A DNA stretch of 22,712 bases from Pararhodospirillum photometricum DSM 122 (lineage in GTDB: Bacteria > Pseudomonadota > Alphaproteobacteria > Rhodospirillales > Rhodospirillaceae). Under the pieces are notes generated by a model. That model had not been told where the DNA came from and searched no databases. It saw only the letters and a program-made list of their open reading frames with translations. The stretch lies in NCBI RefSeq assembly GCF_000284415.1, contig NC_017059.1, forward strand, positions 3,552,117-3,574,828. Reading direction: 5' to 3'. Of this stretch, positions 9,275 through 17,034 are shown one piece after another. Both the position numbers and the translations under genes were made by a program. Each line of letters begins with the position of its first letter. Positions within the stretch are counted from its first letter, which is position 1.

Positions 9275-10336
9275 TTAATGGGCATGGCGATGGTGTGCGT
9301 CCGGGACGTGCGCGTGGCGATGGGACAGGGCGGGGTGGGTGTGCGGGTGACAGTGGGGGAGTCCCTCATTCCCCGGCGGGTGCTCATGCCGATGGTGGCC
9401 ATCAGGGTCGTTGGCGTGGTCGTGGGTGTGGACGTGGGTTAGGGCCGGGTGGTCGTGGGCGTGGGTGTGCTGCTCGGTCAAGTGCAGCCAAACGCCCCAG
9501 CCCATCAACCCCGCCGCCACCAGCAAGGGCCCGGAAAGAGGCTCTCCCAGGACAAGGACCGACATCAGGGCGCCAATAAACGGGGCCGTTGCAAAATAAG
9601 CGCCGGTTCGGGCCGTGCCCAACAAGCGCAGCGCCACGACGAACGCCACCAGGCTCAGTCCATAGCCCAAAAAGCCCAGCCCAGCCCCCGCCGCCACCAG
9701 ACTCGGGGACGGGAGGGCGGCGTGTCCCACCCCCAGGGCCAGCACTACGTTGGTCAGGCCTGCCGCCCCCCCCTTGAGGCCCGCGAGGACCAGGGGATCG
9801 TTCAGGGAGACCTTGCGCGTCAGGTTGTTGTCGATGGCCCAGCCCAGGCAGGCCCCCAAAAGGGCAAGGACAGCCCATGGTGTCCCGTCCGGGCCGGACT
9901 CGGAGGCCCCAGGCCAGGACAAAATGACCGCGCCGGCCACAATGGCTCCCAAGCCCACCATGACCCGTCGCCCCGCGTTTTCGCGAAATAACCCCCAAGC
10001 GATCAAAGCCGTCAAAACGACTTCAGCATTAAGGAGCAACGACGCCGTACTGCCCGCCAAGCCCTGAAGACCCAGTAACAGCAGCACTGGGGCCACCACG
10101 CCCCCGGCCAGAATCGCCCCGCCCAGCCAGGGCAGGTCCGCCCGATCGGGAAGAGGCCCCCGACGCCGCCGCGCCAGGGACAGCAGACCGAGCCCCACTC
10201 CCGAGCCAAGATACAAAATCCCCGCCAGCAGCCAGGGATCCACCCCCGCTAACAGCGCTTTGGCAAAGGGTGTGCTGGCGCCGAACAACGCCGCGGAAAC
10301 GAGCGCTAAAACGGGCCCGAGCGAGAGGGAAAACAT
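9275..10336 (-). CDS. EamA/DMT-family permease with histidine-rich C-terminal tail
   Basis: Inner-membrane transporter of the drug/metabolite superfamily, 353 aa. Two EamA-type halves of about five helices each cover residues ~1-285 (for example FGASTPFAKALL early, and GWAIDNNLTRKVSL at the start of the second half). The last 66 residues are cytoplasmic or periplasmic tail with 23 His in HxH and HH patterns plus one Cys, a likely metal-binding stretch. ATG at 10336 is chosen because AGGAG (10347-10343) lies 6 nt upstream; a TTG 21 nt earlier is in frame but has no such site. It lies downstream of ssb on the same strand with a hairpin between, so it is probably a separate unit. The substrate is unknown; the tail suggests a metal-linked role, which is inference. 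Confidence 0.87.
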   Translation of the reverse strand: MFSLSLGPVLALVSAALFGASTPFAKALLAGVDPWLLAGILYLGSGVGLGLLSLARRRRGPLPDRADLPWLGGAILAGGVVAPVLLLLGLQGLAGSTASLLLNAEVVLTALIAWGLFRENAGRRVMVGLGAIVAGAVILSWPGASESGPDGTPWAVLALLGACLGWAIDNNLTRKVSLNDPLVLAGLKGGAAGLTNVVLALGVGHAALPSPSLVAAGAGLGFLGYGLSLVAFVVALRLLGTARTGAYFATAPFIGALMSVLVLGEPLSGPLLVAAGLMGWGVWLHLTEQHTHAHDHPALTHVHTHDHANDPDGHHRHEHPPGNEGLPHCHPHTHPALSHRHAHVPDAHHRHAH

Positions 10337-10355
10337 GCCGGTCTCCTGCCACACC

Positions 10356-10397
10356 AAAAAATTTCCGAGGGGTCTGGGGAGGCCCTCGCCTCCCCAG
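10356..10397 (-). terminator. CTGGGGAGGC hairpin between ssb and the EamA gene
   Basis: A perfect 10-bp stem, CTGGGGAGGC (10374-10383) with GCCTCCCCAG (10388-10397), has a 4-nt loop. On the minus strand a run of six T (10361-10356) follows 12 nt later, which is far for a standard terminator. The position 46 nt after the ssb stop fits termination of ssb or a dispersed intergenic repeat. Confidence 0.55.
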
Positions 10398-10442
10398 CCT
10401 TTCTTCTCCCCCCCGGGCCTCTTTCCCTCCCGGCGGATTTAC

Positions 10443-10967
10443 TCAGAACGGAATATCATCGTCCAAGTCCCCAGGCCCTCCGGCCGGCCCCGGGCTGCGA
10501 TCCCATCCCTGACCGCCGCCCGAAGACGGCGGGGTTTTGTCGCGACCGCCGCCGCCGTAGCCGCCTCCGCCACCATAGCCGCCGCCATGGTCGCCGCCGC
10601 CCTCACCACCGCCGCCTGGGGCCCGATCCAGCAACACAATTTCGCTGCCAAAGCCCTGGACCACCACCTCGGTCGTGTACCGGTCCTGACCACTCTGGTC
10701 TTGCCATTTGCGGGTCTGCAAGGAGCCGCAGACGTACACCCGCGATCCCTTTTTAAGGTAGCGCTCGGCAATATCGGCGGGGGGACCGAAGATGGAAACG
10801 GCGTGCCACTCGGTTTTTTCCCGCTTCTCGCCGGTCGTGCGATCTTTCCAGGTCTCCGACGTGGCCAGACGCAGCTGTGTGACTTTGTTGCCATTCTGGA
10901 ATGTACGGGATTCCGGGTCCTTGCCCAGATGACCGATCAGAATGACTTTGTTGACCGAACCGGCCAT
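10443..10967 (-). CDS. ssb: Single-stranded DNA-binding protein
   Basis: Cytoplasmic protein that coats single-stranded DNA in replication, repair and recombination; 174 aa. Residues ~5-110 are the OB fold ([56 protein letters not shown]). A Gly-rich linker follows, and the tail ends in DLDDDIPF, the acidic tip that recruits partner proteins. ATG at 10967 gives the family's usual MAGSVNK start and has GAGG 6 nt upstream; two ATGs 6 and 12 nt further up are in frame but less fitting. In many proteobacteria ssb sits beside a divergent uvrA; here the liv operon lies between them. Confidence 0.97.
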   Translation of the reverse strand: MAGSVNKVILIGHLGKDPESRTFQNGNKVTQLRLATSETWKDRTTGEKREKTEWHAVSIFGPPADIAERYLKKGSRVYVCGSLQTRKWQDQSGQDRYTTEVVVQGFGSEIVLLDRAPGGGGEGGGDHGGGYGGGGGYGGGGRDKTPPSSGGGQGWDRSPGPAGGPGDLDDDIPF

Positions 10968-11044
10968 GCTCATCCTCATATCAATGTCGTAACGCAGGTA
11001 CTGTGCCCCGCCTGCTGGTGCGGCGCAAGCGTGACCTGGGGCTG

Positions 11045-11065
11045 TGGGGAGGTTGCACCTTCCCA
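11045..11065. repeat. Degenerate member of the TGGGGAGG hairpin family upstream of ssb
   Basis: TGGGGAGG (11045-11052) and CCTTCCCA (11058-11065) form eight pairs including one G-U, with a 5-nt loop. It lies between the livJ terminator and ssb. It resembles the more perfect hairpins at 10374, 19888 and 21676. Confidence 0.4.
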
Positions 11066-11084
11066 GGCGTCCCTTTGCCCTGAC

Positions 11085-11121
11085 GAAAAAGAAAAAGGCC
11101 GGGGCGGGGACCCCGGCCTTT
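11085..11121 (-). terminator. Strong Rho-independent terminator after livJ
   Basis: On the minus strand AAAGGCCGGGG (11121-11111) pairs perfectly with CCCCGGCCTTT (11104-11094) around a 6-nt loop, and is followed by a T-rich run (TTTTTCTTTTT, overlapping the stem end). It begins about 20 nt after the livJ stop and closes the liv operon before ssb. Confidence 0.93.
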
Positions 11122-11141
11122 CGATCCGCTGACAGAGTTTC

Positions 11142-12248
11142 TTAGTTGTTCACGTAGTCGTACTTGCCACCCATCCACTGGTACACGACATAGCCCGGTG
11201 CCGACACGTCACCCTTGGCATCGAAGCCGATCTTGCCCAGAACGGTCTCGAACTGGCCGGCGTGCAGGGCCTTGGCCACGTCAGCCGCCTTGGTGCTGTT
11301 GGCGGTCGTGGCGGCCTGGGCCCAGGCCTGGATCGAGCCGTAGGTGTACAGGGTATAACCCTCAGGGTTGTAGCCTTCACCCTCGAAGGCCTTCACGACC
11401 GGGGCCGCCTCAGGGCTCTTGCGCGGATCGGGCGAGAAGGTGAACAAGGTGCCATCGCCCGCCGGGCCGGCGATCGAGCCGAACTCGGAGGCCACGGTGG
11501 CGTCGCCCGACATCAGAACAATGTTCAGGCCCTGGTCCTTGGCCTGACGCACGATCAGACCGGCCTCGGTGTAGTAGCCGCCGAGGTAAACGATCTGGAC
11601 GCCCTCGTTCTTCATCTTGGTCACCAGGGCCGAGTAGTCCTTCTCGCCCACGGTGATGGCGTCGAACATCACTTCCTTGATGTTGGCGGCGTTCAGAGCG
11701 GCCTGGGTTTCCTTGGCCAGACCTTCGCCATAAGCCGACTTGTCATGCAAAATGGCGATCTTCTTGTCGGCGTAGTGGTCCTTGATGTAGTCGGCGGCGA
11801 TCACGCCTTGCTGATCGTCACGACCACAGGTGCGGAACACCACGCCAAAGCCTTGTTCAGTCAGCTTGGGGTTGGTCGAGGCCGGGGAGATCTGCAAGAT
11901 CCCTTCCTCGTTGTACACCGCCGAGGCGGGGATCGACGAGCCGGAGCAGAAGTGGCCGACCACGAACACCACCCCTTCGTTGGCGAACTGGTTGGCCACA
12001 GCCACCGCCTGCTTCGGGTCGCAGGCGTCATCGCCCACCTTCAGCACCAGCTTCTGGCCCATCAGGCCGCCCTTGGCGTTGATGTCCTTGACGGCCATGG
12101 CGGCGCCCTTGGACATCTGCTCGCCGAAGGAGGCGTTCTGGCCGGTCATGGGGCCGGCCACGGCAATGGTAATATCAGCCTGGGCCACCCCGGTGCCCAG
12201 AATCACGGTCGCGGCGGCAGCAAGAAGTCCGGTCTTGAATCCACGCAT
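11142..12248 (-). CDS. livJ: Branched-chain amino acid ABC transporter, periplasmic substrate-binding protein
   Basis: Periplasmic receptor that delivers Leu/Ile/Val or related amino acids to the LivHMGF membrane complex; 368 aa. The first ~24 residues are a signal peptide with a Lys/Arg start, an Ala/Leu core and cleavage after VAQA. The mature part starts DITIAVAGPMTGQNASFGEQ and follows the type I periplasmic binding fold, with VGDDACDP and GHFCSGSS holding the usual Cys pair, then SPASTNPKLT, FRTCGRDDQQG and SAYGEG. ATG at 12248 is chosen because AGGAGAG lies 8 nt upstream; a GTG at 12257 would overlap that site. It is separated from the rest of the operon by ~100 bp that carry a direct repeat, so it may have extra control, as expected for a binding protein made in excess. 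A strong terminator follows. The exact ligand cannot be read from sequence. Confidence 0.95.
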   Translation of the reverse strand: MRGFKTGLLAAAATVILGTGVAQADITIAVAGPMTGQNASFGEQMSKGAAMAVKDINAKGGLMGQKLVLKVGDDACDPKQAVAVANQFANEGVVFVVGHFCSGSSIPASAVYNEEGILQISPASTNPKLTEQGFGVVFRTCGRDDQQGVIAADYIKDHYADKKIAILHDKSAYGEGLAKETQAALNAANIKEVMFDAITVGEKDYSALVTKMKNEGVQIVYLGGYYTEAGLIVRQAKDQGLNIVLMSGDATVASEFGSIAGPAGDGTLFTFSPDPRKSPEAAPVVKAFEGEGYNPEGYTLYTYGSIQAWAQAATTANSTKAADVAKALHAGQFETVLGKIGFDAKGDVSAPGYVVYQWMGGKYDYVNN

Positions 12249-12264
12249 GTGAACCACTCTCCTC

Positions 12265-12296
12265 TTGTGTCGTTAACCAGTGTTGTGTCGATAACC
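12265..12296 (-). promoter_or_regulatory. 14-bp direct repeat, 18-bp period, upstream of livJ
   Basis: On the minus strand GGTTATCGACACAA (12296-12283) and GGTTAACGACACAA (12278-12265) are separated by 4 nt and differ at one base. They end 16 nt before the livJ ATG, just ahead of its ribosome binding site. Two copies offset by nearly two helical turns suggest a regulator site or an RNA element. The repeat is seen directly; the role is inferred. Confidence 0.5.
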
Positions 12297-12348
12297 TGTG
12301 TCTTCTTTATCCCCGGTCCCTGGAAGGGCAGGGAGCACTCCCGATCCC

Positions 12349-12699
12349 TCAGCCGCCGGAGGCCTTCTCACGCCAGCCAAACAGGCCAGTGCGTTCATAA
12401 AGCCAAGGATACTGCGAGACCATTTTATGAACCTGTGTCACGCGATAAGCGATCAAAATGATCACAGTAAGCAAAGTTGCGTCGATCACCAAGCCTGTCG
12501 GTGACAACAGGTCGCTCTTAAACAGGGCATAGGCAAAAAAACGATCCGCCACGCCCATCAGAACCCCGTAGGGCAGGGCATGCCATGCCGGGCGCCACGT
12601 CGTGGCCAGAGCCTGCCCCGTCATGAACGCACACCAGCCCACCAACCCCACGGTGAACAGGAGAAAAACCAGGGGCTGAGACCCCAGAAGGCTGGTCAT
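12349..12699 (-). CDS. Small membrane protein of the liv operon (DUF6867-like)
   Basis: 116-aa protein with three likely membrane helices (about residues 8-28, 42-60 and 70-86) and an aromatic, basic C-terminus (QYPWLYERTGLFGWREK). Similar small proteins follow livF in alphaproteobacterial liv operons and I recognise this one as DUF6867-like; the function is unknown. ATG at 12699 overlaps the intended livF stop as ATGA, so translational coupling is likely. Because of the livF frameshift, the raw sequence reads livF and this gene as one 390-codon frame, which I consider an artefact of that indel. A product linked to LivHM assembly or stability is only a guess from position. Confidence 0.82.
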   Translation of the reverse strand: MTSLLGSQPLVFLLFTVGLVGWCAFMTGQALATTWRPAWHALPYGVLMGVADRFFAYALFKSDLLSPTGLVIDATLLTVIILIAYRVTQVHKMVSQYPWLYERTGLFGWREKASGG

Positions 12700-13443
12700 G
12701 ATCCGTGTCCCCCTTCCAGATACGCCGCGCGAATCTCGGGATTGGCCAAAAGCTCGGCCCCGCCTGCCGCTCAAGGTCACCTGCCCGTTGACCAGCACAT
12801 ACGCCCGGTGCGCCAGCCGCAGGGCGTGGAAGGCGTTCTGCTCGACCAGGAACACCGTCATGCCCTGGGCCTCGTTAATCTCGCGAATTGCCGTGAAAAT
12901 CTGGCGCACCACCAAGGGGGCCAAGCCCAGGGACGGTTCGTCGAGCAACAGGACCCGGGGGCGGCTCATCAGGGCCCGGCCCATGGCCAGCATCTGCTGC
13001 TCGCCGCCCGACAAGGTGCCGCCGCGCTGCTCGCGCCGTTCCTCCAGGCGGGGGAACAGGGCAAACACCCGGCGCAGGTCATCCTCGAAGTGTTCGCGCG
13101 GCGCGGTGAGGGCCCCCATCTGGAGGTTTTCATACACCGTCATGCGGCCAAAAATGCGCCGACCTTCCGGCGAGTGGGCAACGCCCAGGCGCACGATCTT
13201 GTCGGTGGCCAAGGTGGTGATGTCCTGGCCGTCGAAGATCACCTTGCCGGCGCGGGCCCGTGGTTCGCCGCAAATGGTGTTGAGCAAGGTGGTCTTGCCC
13301 GCTCCATTGGAGCCGATCAGGGTCACGATTTCCCCGGCGGCCACGTCCAGACTCACGCCACGCAGCGCTTCGATCTTGCCGTAGTTGGTGTGCACGTCCT
13401 GAACACTCAGGATGGGCAGCGTGTCGGTGTGGGTGTCAGGCAT
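12696..13443 (-). CDS. livF: Branched-chain amino acid ABC transporter ATPase LivF (frameshift near the C-terminus)
   Basis: Cytoplasmic ATPase that pairs with LivG to drive amino acid import. Seen: Walker A GSNGAGKT (44-51), signature LSGGE (144-148), Walker B LLLDEP (165-170), and VEQN in the switch position, as usual for LivF. ATG at 13443 overlaps the livG stop by 8 nt; a longer frame upstream lies inside livG. After VLVNGQVTLSG (~226) the frame is shifted by one extra base near 12757-12768. Removing one base gives GGAELLANPEIRAAYLEGGHGS and a stop at 12698-12696 that overlaps the next ATG, for 248 aa. As written, the last ~22 residues are altered and the frame runs into the next gene. 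The activity of the raw product is uncertain. Confidence 0.92.
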
Positions 13444-14341
13444 GGTTGGCCCCCTTGCGCGAAGACGTGGCGCCCAGATCCTGGGCGACCTCGGCGGGAA
13501 GCTCCTCCTCTTCCGCTTCACCCAAATAGGCTTTGATCACCGCCGGATCCTCGCGCACCGTGCGCGGATCCCCTTCGGCGATCTTGCGACCATGGTCCAG
13601 CACCACAATGTGGTCGGAAATGCCCATGACCACGCTCATGTCATGCTCGATGAGCAACAGGCCGATGCCGTGTTCGTCGCGAATCGCCAGCAACAGCGTG
13701 TTGAGATCGAGGGATTCCTTGGGGTTGAGACCCGCCGCCGGCTCATCAAGACAAAGAAGGACCGGCTGGATACACATGGCCCGGGCAATTTCCAAGCGGC
13801 GTTGGTCGCCATAGGGCAGGTTTTGCGCCTCCCAGTCGGCCCGCTCGGTCAGGCCCACCCGATCCAGCCAATACCGCGCCCGGTCCCGGGCCGCGCGCTC
13901 CGCCTTGCGGTAAATGGGCAGTCCCAAAAGGCCAGCCAGCGAAAAGACCGAGGCGCGCATCAACACATTGTGCTGGGCCACAATCAGGTTTTCTAGAACC
14001 GACATGCGGCCAAACAGACGGATGTTCTGGAAGGTGCGGCCAATGTCCGCCTGCTGGGCGACCCGGAAGCCCTCCATGCGCTCCAGGTAAAACCGCTTGT
14101 TCTTGCGCGGGTGCTCCAGGGTCAGGCGGCCTACCGTTGGCTTGTAAAAGCCGGTCAGACAGTTGAACACCGTCGTCTTGCCCGCACCGTTGGGCCCGAT
14201 GATCGAGGTGATCTCGCCCGCCCGGGCGGCAAAGGACAAATCGTCCACGGCGATCAGGCCGCCAAAACGCATGCTCAGGTGTTCGACGTTCAGGAGCACC
14301 GGACGGGGGGTGCCTGACGTCCGGGATTGGGGTGCCGTCAT
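13436..14341 (-). CDS. livG: Branched-chain amino acid ABC transporter ATPase LivG
   Basis: Second cytoplasmic ATPase of the liv importer, 301 aa. Motifs: Walker A GPNGAGKT (49-56), a GRTFQNIRLF stretch after the Q-loop region (101-110), signature-like LPYGDQRR (175-182), Walker B VLLCLDEP (194-201) and switch His233 in IEHDM. The C-terminal ~25 residues are acidic and extend past the usual core (~255 aa in Escherichia coli). ATG at 14341 overlaps the livM stop as ATGA and its own stop overlaps livF, which indicates tight translational coupling. No missing catalytic residue is seen apart from the LivG-type signature. Confidence 0.96.
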   Translation of the reverse strand: MTAPQSRTSGTPRPVLLNVEHLSMRFGGLIAVDDLSFAARAGEITSIIGPNGAGKTTVFNCLTGFYKPTVGRLTLEHPRKNKRFYLERMEGFRVAQQADIGRTFQNIRLFGRMSVLENLIVAQHNVLMRASVFSLAGLLGLPIYRKAERAARDRARYWLDRVGLTERADWEAQNLPYGDQRRLEIARAMCIQPVLLCLDEPAAGLNPKESLDLNTLLLAIRDEHGIGLLLIEHDMSVVMGISDHIVVLDHGRKIAEGDPRTVREDPAVIKAYLGEAEEEELPAEVAQDLGATSSRKGANHA

Positions 14342-15678
14342 GCTCGGCCTCTTGCGTCTGCGGGGGCGGGAGTGGGCCGGGCGCCCATCAAAATCGTGGG
14401 GTCACGGTAGGACAACAGCCCTCCCGGACGCCACACCATGACAACCACCATGGCCACGCCGAAGAAGAGCATGCGGTATTGTTCAAACTCGCGGAAAATT
14501 TCCGGCAAAACCACCAGGAAGAACGCCGCGATCACCACGCCCACCTGCGAGCCCATGCCTCCCAAAACCACAATGGCCAAGATCACCGCGCTTTCCATGA
14601 ACGTGAAGCTTTCCGGGCTCACGAAGCCTTGGCGCGTGGCGAAGAACGACCCGGCAAAGCCGCCAAACATGGCGCCCAAGGCAAAGGCCGAGAGCTTGAC
14701 GTTGGTCGGGTTGATGCCGAGCGAGCGGCAGGCAATTTCGTCCTCGCGCAGGGCTTCCCAGGCGCGGCCCACCGGCAGGCGCCGAATGCGCTGGGTGAAC
14801 AGGTTGGTCAAAACCGCCAGGGCCAAGATGAGGTAAAACAGGAAAATAACCCGGTGCAGGGGGGAGTACTCAATCCCTAGCAACTGATGGAAGGTCATGC
14901 CGCCATCGGGCGCGGTGCGGGCAAAGTCGAAGCCGAAAAAGGTCGGCCGCGGAACGCCGCTGATCCCCTTGGGCCCTTCCGTCACTTCGCCCCAGTTGAG
15001 CAAAATTACCCGGATGATCTCACCAAATCCCAAGGTCACGATTGCCAGGTAATCGCCGCGCAGACGCAGCACCGGAAAGCCCAGGACAATGCCAAAGAAC
15101 GCGGCAAAAACACCGGCCAAGGGCAGGCAGACCCAGAACGACCAGTCAAACTGGGTTGAAAGCAGCGCATACGAATACGCGCCCACCGCATAAAAGGCCA
15201 CATAGCCGAGGTCGAGAAGACCCGCAAGCCCCACCACGATGTTCAAGCCCCAGCCCAGCATGATGTAAATCATCCAGGTGGTGGCCACATCGACCGAATA
15301 GCGATTGCCAAACGGGCTCAAGGGAAAGGCGATCGCGGCCACCAGGGCAATCAGCGCGATCGAGGTCATGTTCTTGCGCAGGAAGTGGCCTGCCGGACGC
15401 ATCAAGGTGGTCAGGCCCGAGGTCGCGTTGCGTCGCGAGGGATGCTCGCGCCACACCATCAGCACAAGGCGACCCACGGCGACCACCCCCACCGCCATTG
15501 CCCACACCTCCCAGCGCTGGGTGATGTGCAAGGCGCCACTTTGGTTGTCGGCCACCAAGCCTACGAAGGGGATGAACAAGAAGGCGGCGAGAAGGGCGGT
15601 CAGGCCCACTTCCTTGAGAAGAGCGCCCGGCGTCAGGGCCGACGGTCCGCCGGAGGAGGTGACTTGGGGAGGCATCAT
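14338..15678 (-). CDS. livM: Branched-chain amino acid ABC transporter permease LivM
   Basis: Inner-membrane permease that forms the channel with LivH; 446 aa. The first ~110 residues have hydrophobic stretches typical of the LivM N-terminal extension, and the core permease follows (LGWGLNIVVGLAGLLDLGYVAF, ~141-162; LRLRGDYLAIVTLGFGEIIR, ~204-223). The ATPase-contacting loop is GRAWEALREDEIACRSLGIN (304-323). The C-terminus is a short Pro/Ala tail. ATG at 15678 overlaps the livH stop (ATGA); a second ATG 3 nt later would also fit the AGAAGG site. Length is in the family range. Confidence 0.95.
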   Translation of the reverse strand: MMPPQVTSSGGPSALTPGALLKEVGLTALLAAFLFIPFVGLVADNQSGALHITQRWEVWAMAVGVVAVGRLVLMVWREHPSRRNATSGLTTLMRPAGHFLRKNMTSIALIALVAAIAFPLSPFGNRYSVDVATTWMIYIMLGWGLNIVVGLAGLLDLGYVAFYAVGAYSYALLSTQFDWSFWVCLPLAGVFAAFFGIVLGFPVLRLRGDYLAIVTLGFGEIIRVILLNWGEVTEGPKGISGVPRPTFFGFDFARTAPDGGMTFHQLLGIEYSPLHRVIFLFYLILALAVLTNLFTQRIRRLPVGRAWEALREDEIACRSLGINPTNVKLSAFALGAMFGGFAGSFFATRQGFVSPESFTFMESAVILAIVVLGGMGSQVGVVIAAFFLVVLPEIFREFEQYRMLFFGVAMVVVMVWRPGGLLSYRDPTILMGARPTPAPADARGRA

Positions 15679-16589
15679 ACCTTCTCCACTTCCGGTTTGC
15701 CGAGGAAGCCCGTCGGCTTGAAAATCAACACGAGCACAAGAATGCCGAATGTCGCCACATCCTTGTATTCAATCGTAAAGTAGGCGCTCCAGAAGGCCTC
15801 GATCAAGCCGATCAACAAGCCGCCCATCATCGCGCCGGGCAGCGAGCCAATGCCGCCCAGAACCGCCGCCGTGAAGGCCTTCATGCCCGCGAGGAAGCCG
15901 ACGTAGAAATCGATCACCCCGTAGTACAAGGTGGTGATCATCCCCGCGACCGCCGCCAAGATCGCCCCCATGACGAAGGTCAGGGAAATCGTCCGATCCA
16001 CGTTCACCCCCACTAGGGCGGCCATCTTGCGGTCTTGCTCACAGGCGCGTTGCTGACGGCCCAGCGAGGTGTTGGTGATGAGGTAGGTGAAGCCCATCAT
16101 CAGGCCCACGGTCAACACCCAGATCACGACTTGCAAGAAGGTGATCTTGACCGCAAAACCATTTTGGGAAAACACCTCGAACCCGCCTTGAATCACCGGC
16201 TGAATCGGCTTCACCCGCGCGCCTTGCGTGATCTGGACGTAGTTTTGCAAGGCAATCGACATGCCGATGGCTGAAATCAACGGCGCCAGTCGGAACGACC
16301 CACGCAGGGGGCGGTACGCGATGCGCTCCACCGTCCAGCCATAGGCCGCCGTGAATACCATGGAAATCACCAGCATGGCCATCAGGCCAAGGGGAACGGA
16401 CGCCATGTCCATCCCCCCGAGAACCAGATACGTGATGATCGTCAAAAATGCGCCGATCATGTATATTTCGCCGTGGGCGAAGTTAATCATACCAATAATG
16501 CCGTAAACCATCGTATAACCGATGGCAATCAGGCCATAGATCGCTCCGAGCGTCAGCCCGTTGATCAGCTGTTGTAGAAAATAGGCCAC
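15675..16589 (-). CDS. livH: Branched-chain amino acid ABC transporter permease LivH (GTG start)
   Basis: First gene of the liv operon, 304-aa inner-membrane permease. The N-terminus LINGLTLGAIYGLIAIGYTM and the stretch GMINFAHGEIYMIGAF (33-48) are characteristic of LivH. The ATPase-contacting loop is near 177-200 (LGRQQRACEQDRKMAALVGVN), and LGGIGSLPGAMMGG follows near 250. The start is GTG at 16589 with an AAGGGGG site 4 nt upstream; no ATG fits the conserved N-terminus better. It is preceded by a 445-bp divergent region with a striking set of complementary arms. Confidence 0.95.
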   Translation of the reverse strand: MAYFLQQLINGLTLGAIYGLIAIGYTMVYGIIGMINFAHGEIYMIGAFLTIITYLVLGGMDMASVPLGLMAMLVISMVFTAAYGWTVERIAYRPLRGSFRLAPLISAIGMSIALQNYVQITQGARVKPIQPVIQGGFEVFSQNGFAVKITFLQVVIWVLTVGLMMGFTYLITNTSLGRQQRACEQDRKMAALVGVNVDRTISLTFVMGAILAAVAGMITTLYYGVIDFYVGFLAGMKAFTAAVLGGIGSLPGAMMGGLLIGLIEAFWSAYFTIEYKDVATFGILVLVLIFKPTGFLGKPEVEKV

Positions 16590-17034
16590 CCCGCCCCCTT
16601 ATTTGTTTTGGTCGTGTGCCTTGACGGATCCCTCAGGACCTCGCCGTTGTTCGATCTCGCCGCGCCCTCGGCCTCTTCGCCGGGTCATCCTGAGGCGAAC
16701 AACACGAGGCGCCGATCAAGCGTGTTACAACAGGATCACCGTTGCGCGCAATTCCTTGTATGCACAGGGTTTCAGCATCAGTTCCATCGCCGGGCGCGAT
16801 TTTTCGGCCAGAAATTGGCCTTAGGAAGCGTGTTCCTGGGAGGGGGAAACCGCAAAAATGCGCGCGCCAGGAAATAAAGTTTCGTAAGTCGGCGTTATCA
16901 CGGCACCATCTTGCCCTCAGGCCCGCCCTCCCGCCCCTGGGGGAAAATCGCGAACATCGGAATTCCCATCGGCGCGAAAACACTTTATCACCATGGCAGG
17001 GCCCCGCCGGGCCGCATCCGTCTGTGAGGGCCCC
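16590..17034. promoter_or_regulatory. Divergent liv / uvrA intergenic region (445 bp)
   Basis: No gene is supported; open frames here have no ribosome binding site or recognisable product. The liv side carries an ABA'B' set of complementary arms (16631-16709). Further right are a perfect 10-bp palindrome TTGCGCGCAA (16742-16751), a short dyad GGCCA/TGGCC (16806-16820) and TTCCTGG/CCAGGAA flanking 16833-16873. I looked for a GTTC-N7-GTTC type alphaproteobacterial SOS box before uvrA and did not find one. No confident -35/-10 pair was identified on either strand. Confidence 0.6.
16631..16709 (-). promoter_or_regulatory. Pseudoknot-like leader upstream of livH
   Basis: Plus-strand order: CCTCAGGA (16631-16638), CCTCGCCGTTGTTCG (16639-16653), a 34-nt spacer, TCCTGAGG (16688-16695), CGAACAACACGAGG (16696-16709). 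The first and third are perfect reverse complements (8 bp). The second and fourth pair over 13 bp (8+5) with a 1x2 interior loop. The A-B-A'-B' order is that of an H-type pseudoknot in the livH leader RNA, ending 41 nt before the GTG. A cis-regulatory role is inferred; interleaved operators are the alternative. Confidence 0.5.

Noticed and set aside
11262..12461. 399-codon plus-strand open frame over livJ
   Set aside because: Antisense to LivJ and spanning its terminator-side and leader regions; no motif support.
12349..13521. A genuine LivF-membrane protein fusion of 390 codons
   Set aside because: The shifted frame loses the conserved LivF C-terminus. A single-base correction gives both proteins at normal length with an ATGA junction, and the first 26 codons lie inside livG.
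16920..17034. Possible LexA box before uvrA (GAACATCGGAATTC)
   Set aside because: It does not match the direct-repeat GTTC-N7-GTTC form known for alphaproteobacterial LexA; the likeness is partial only.
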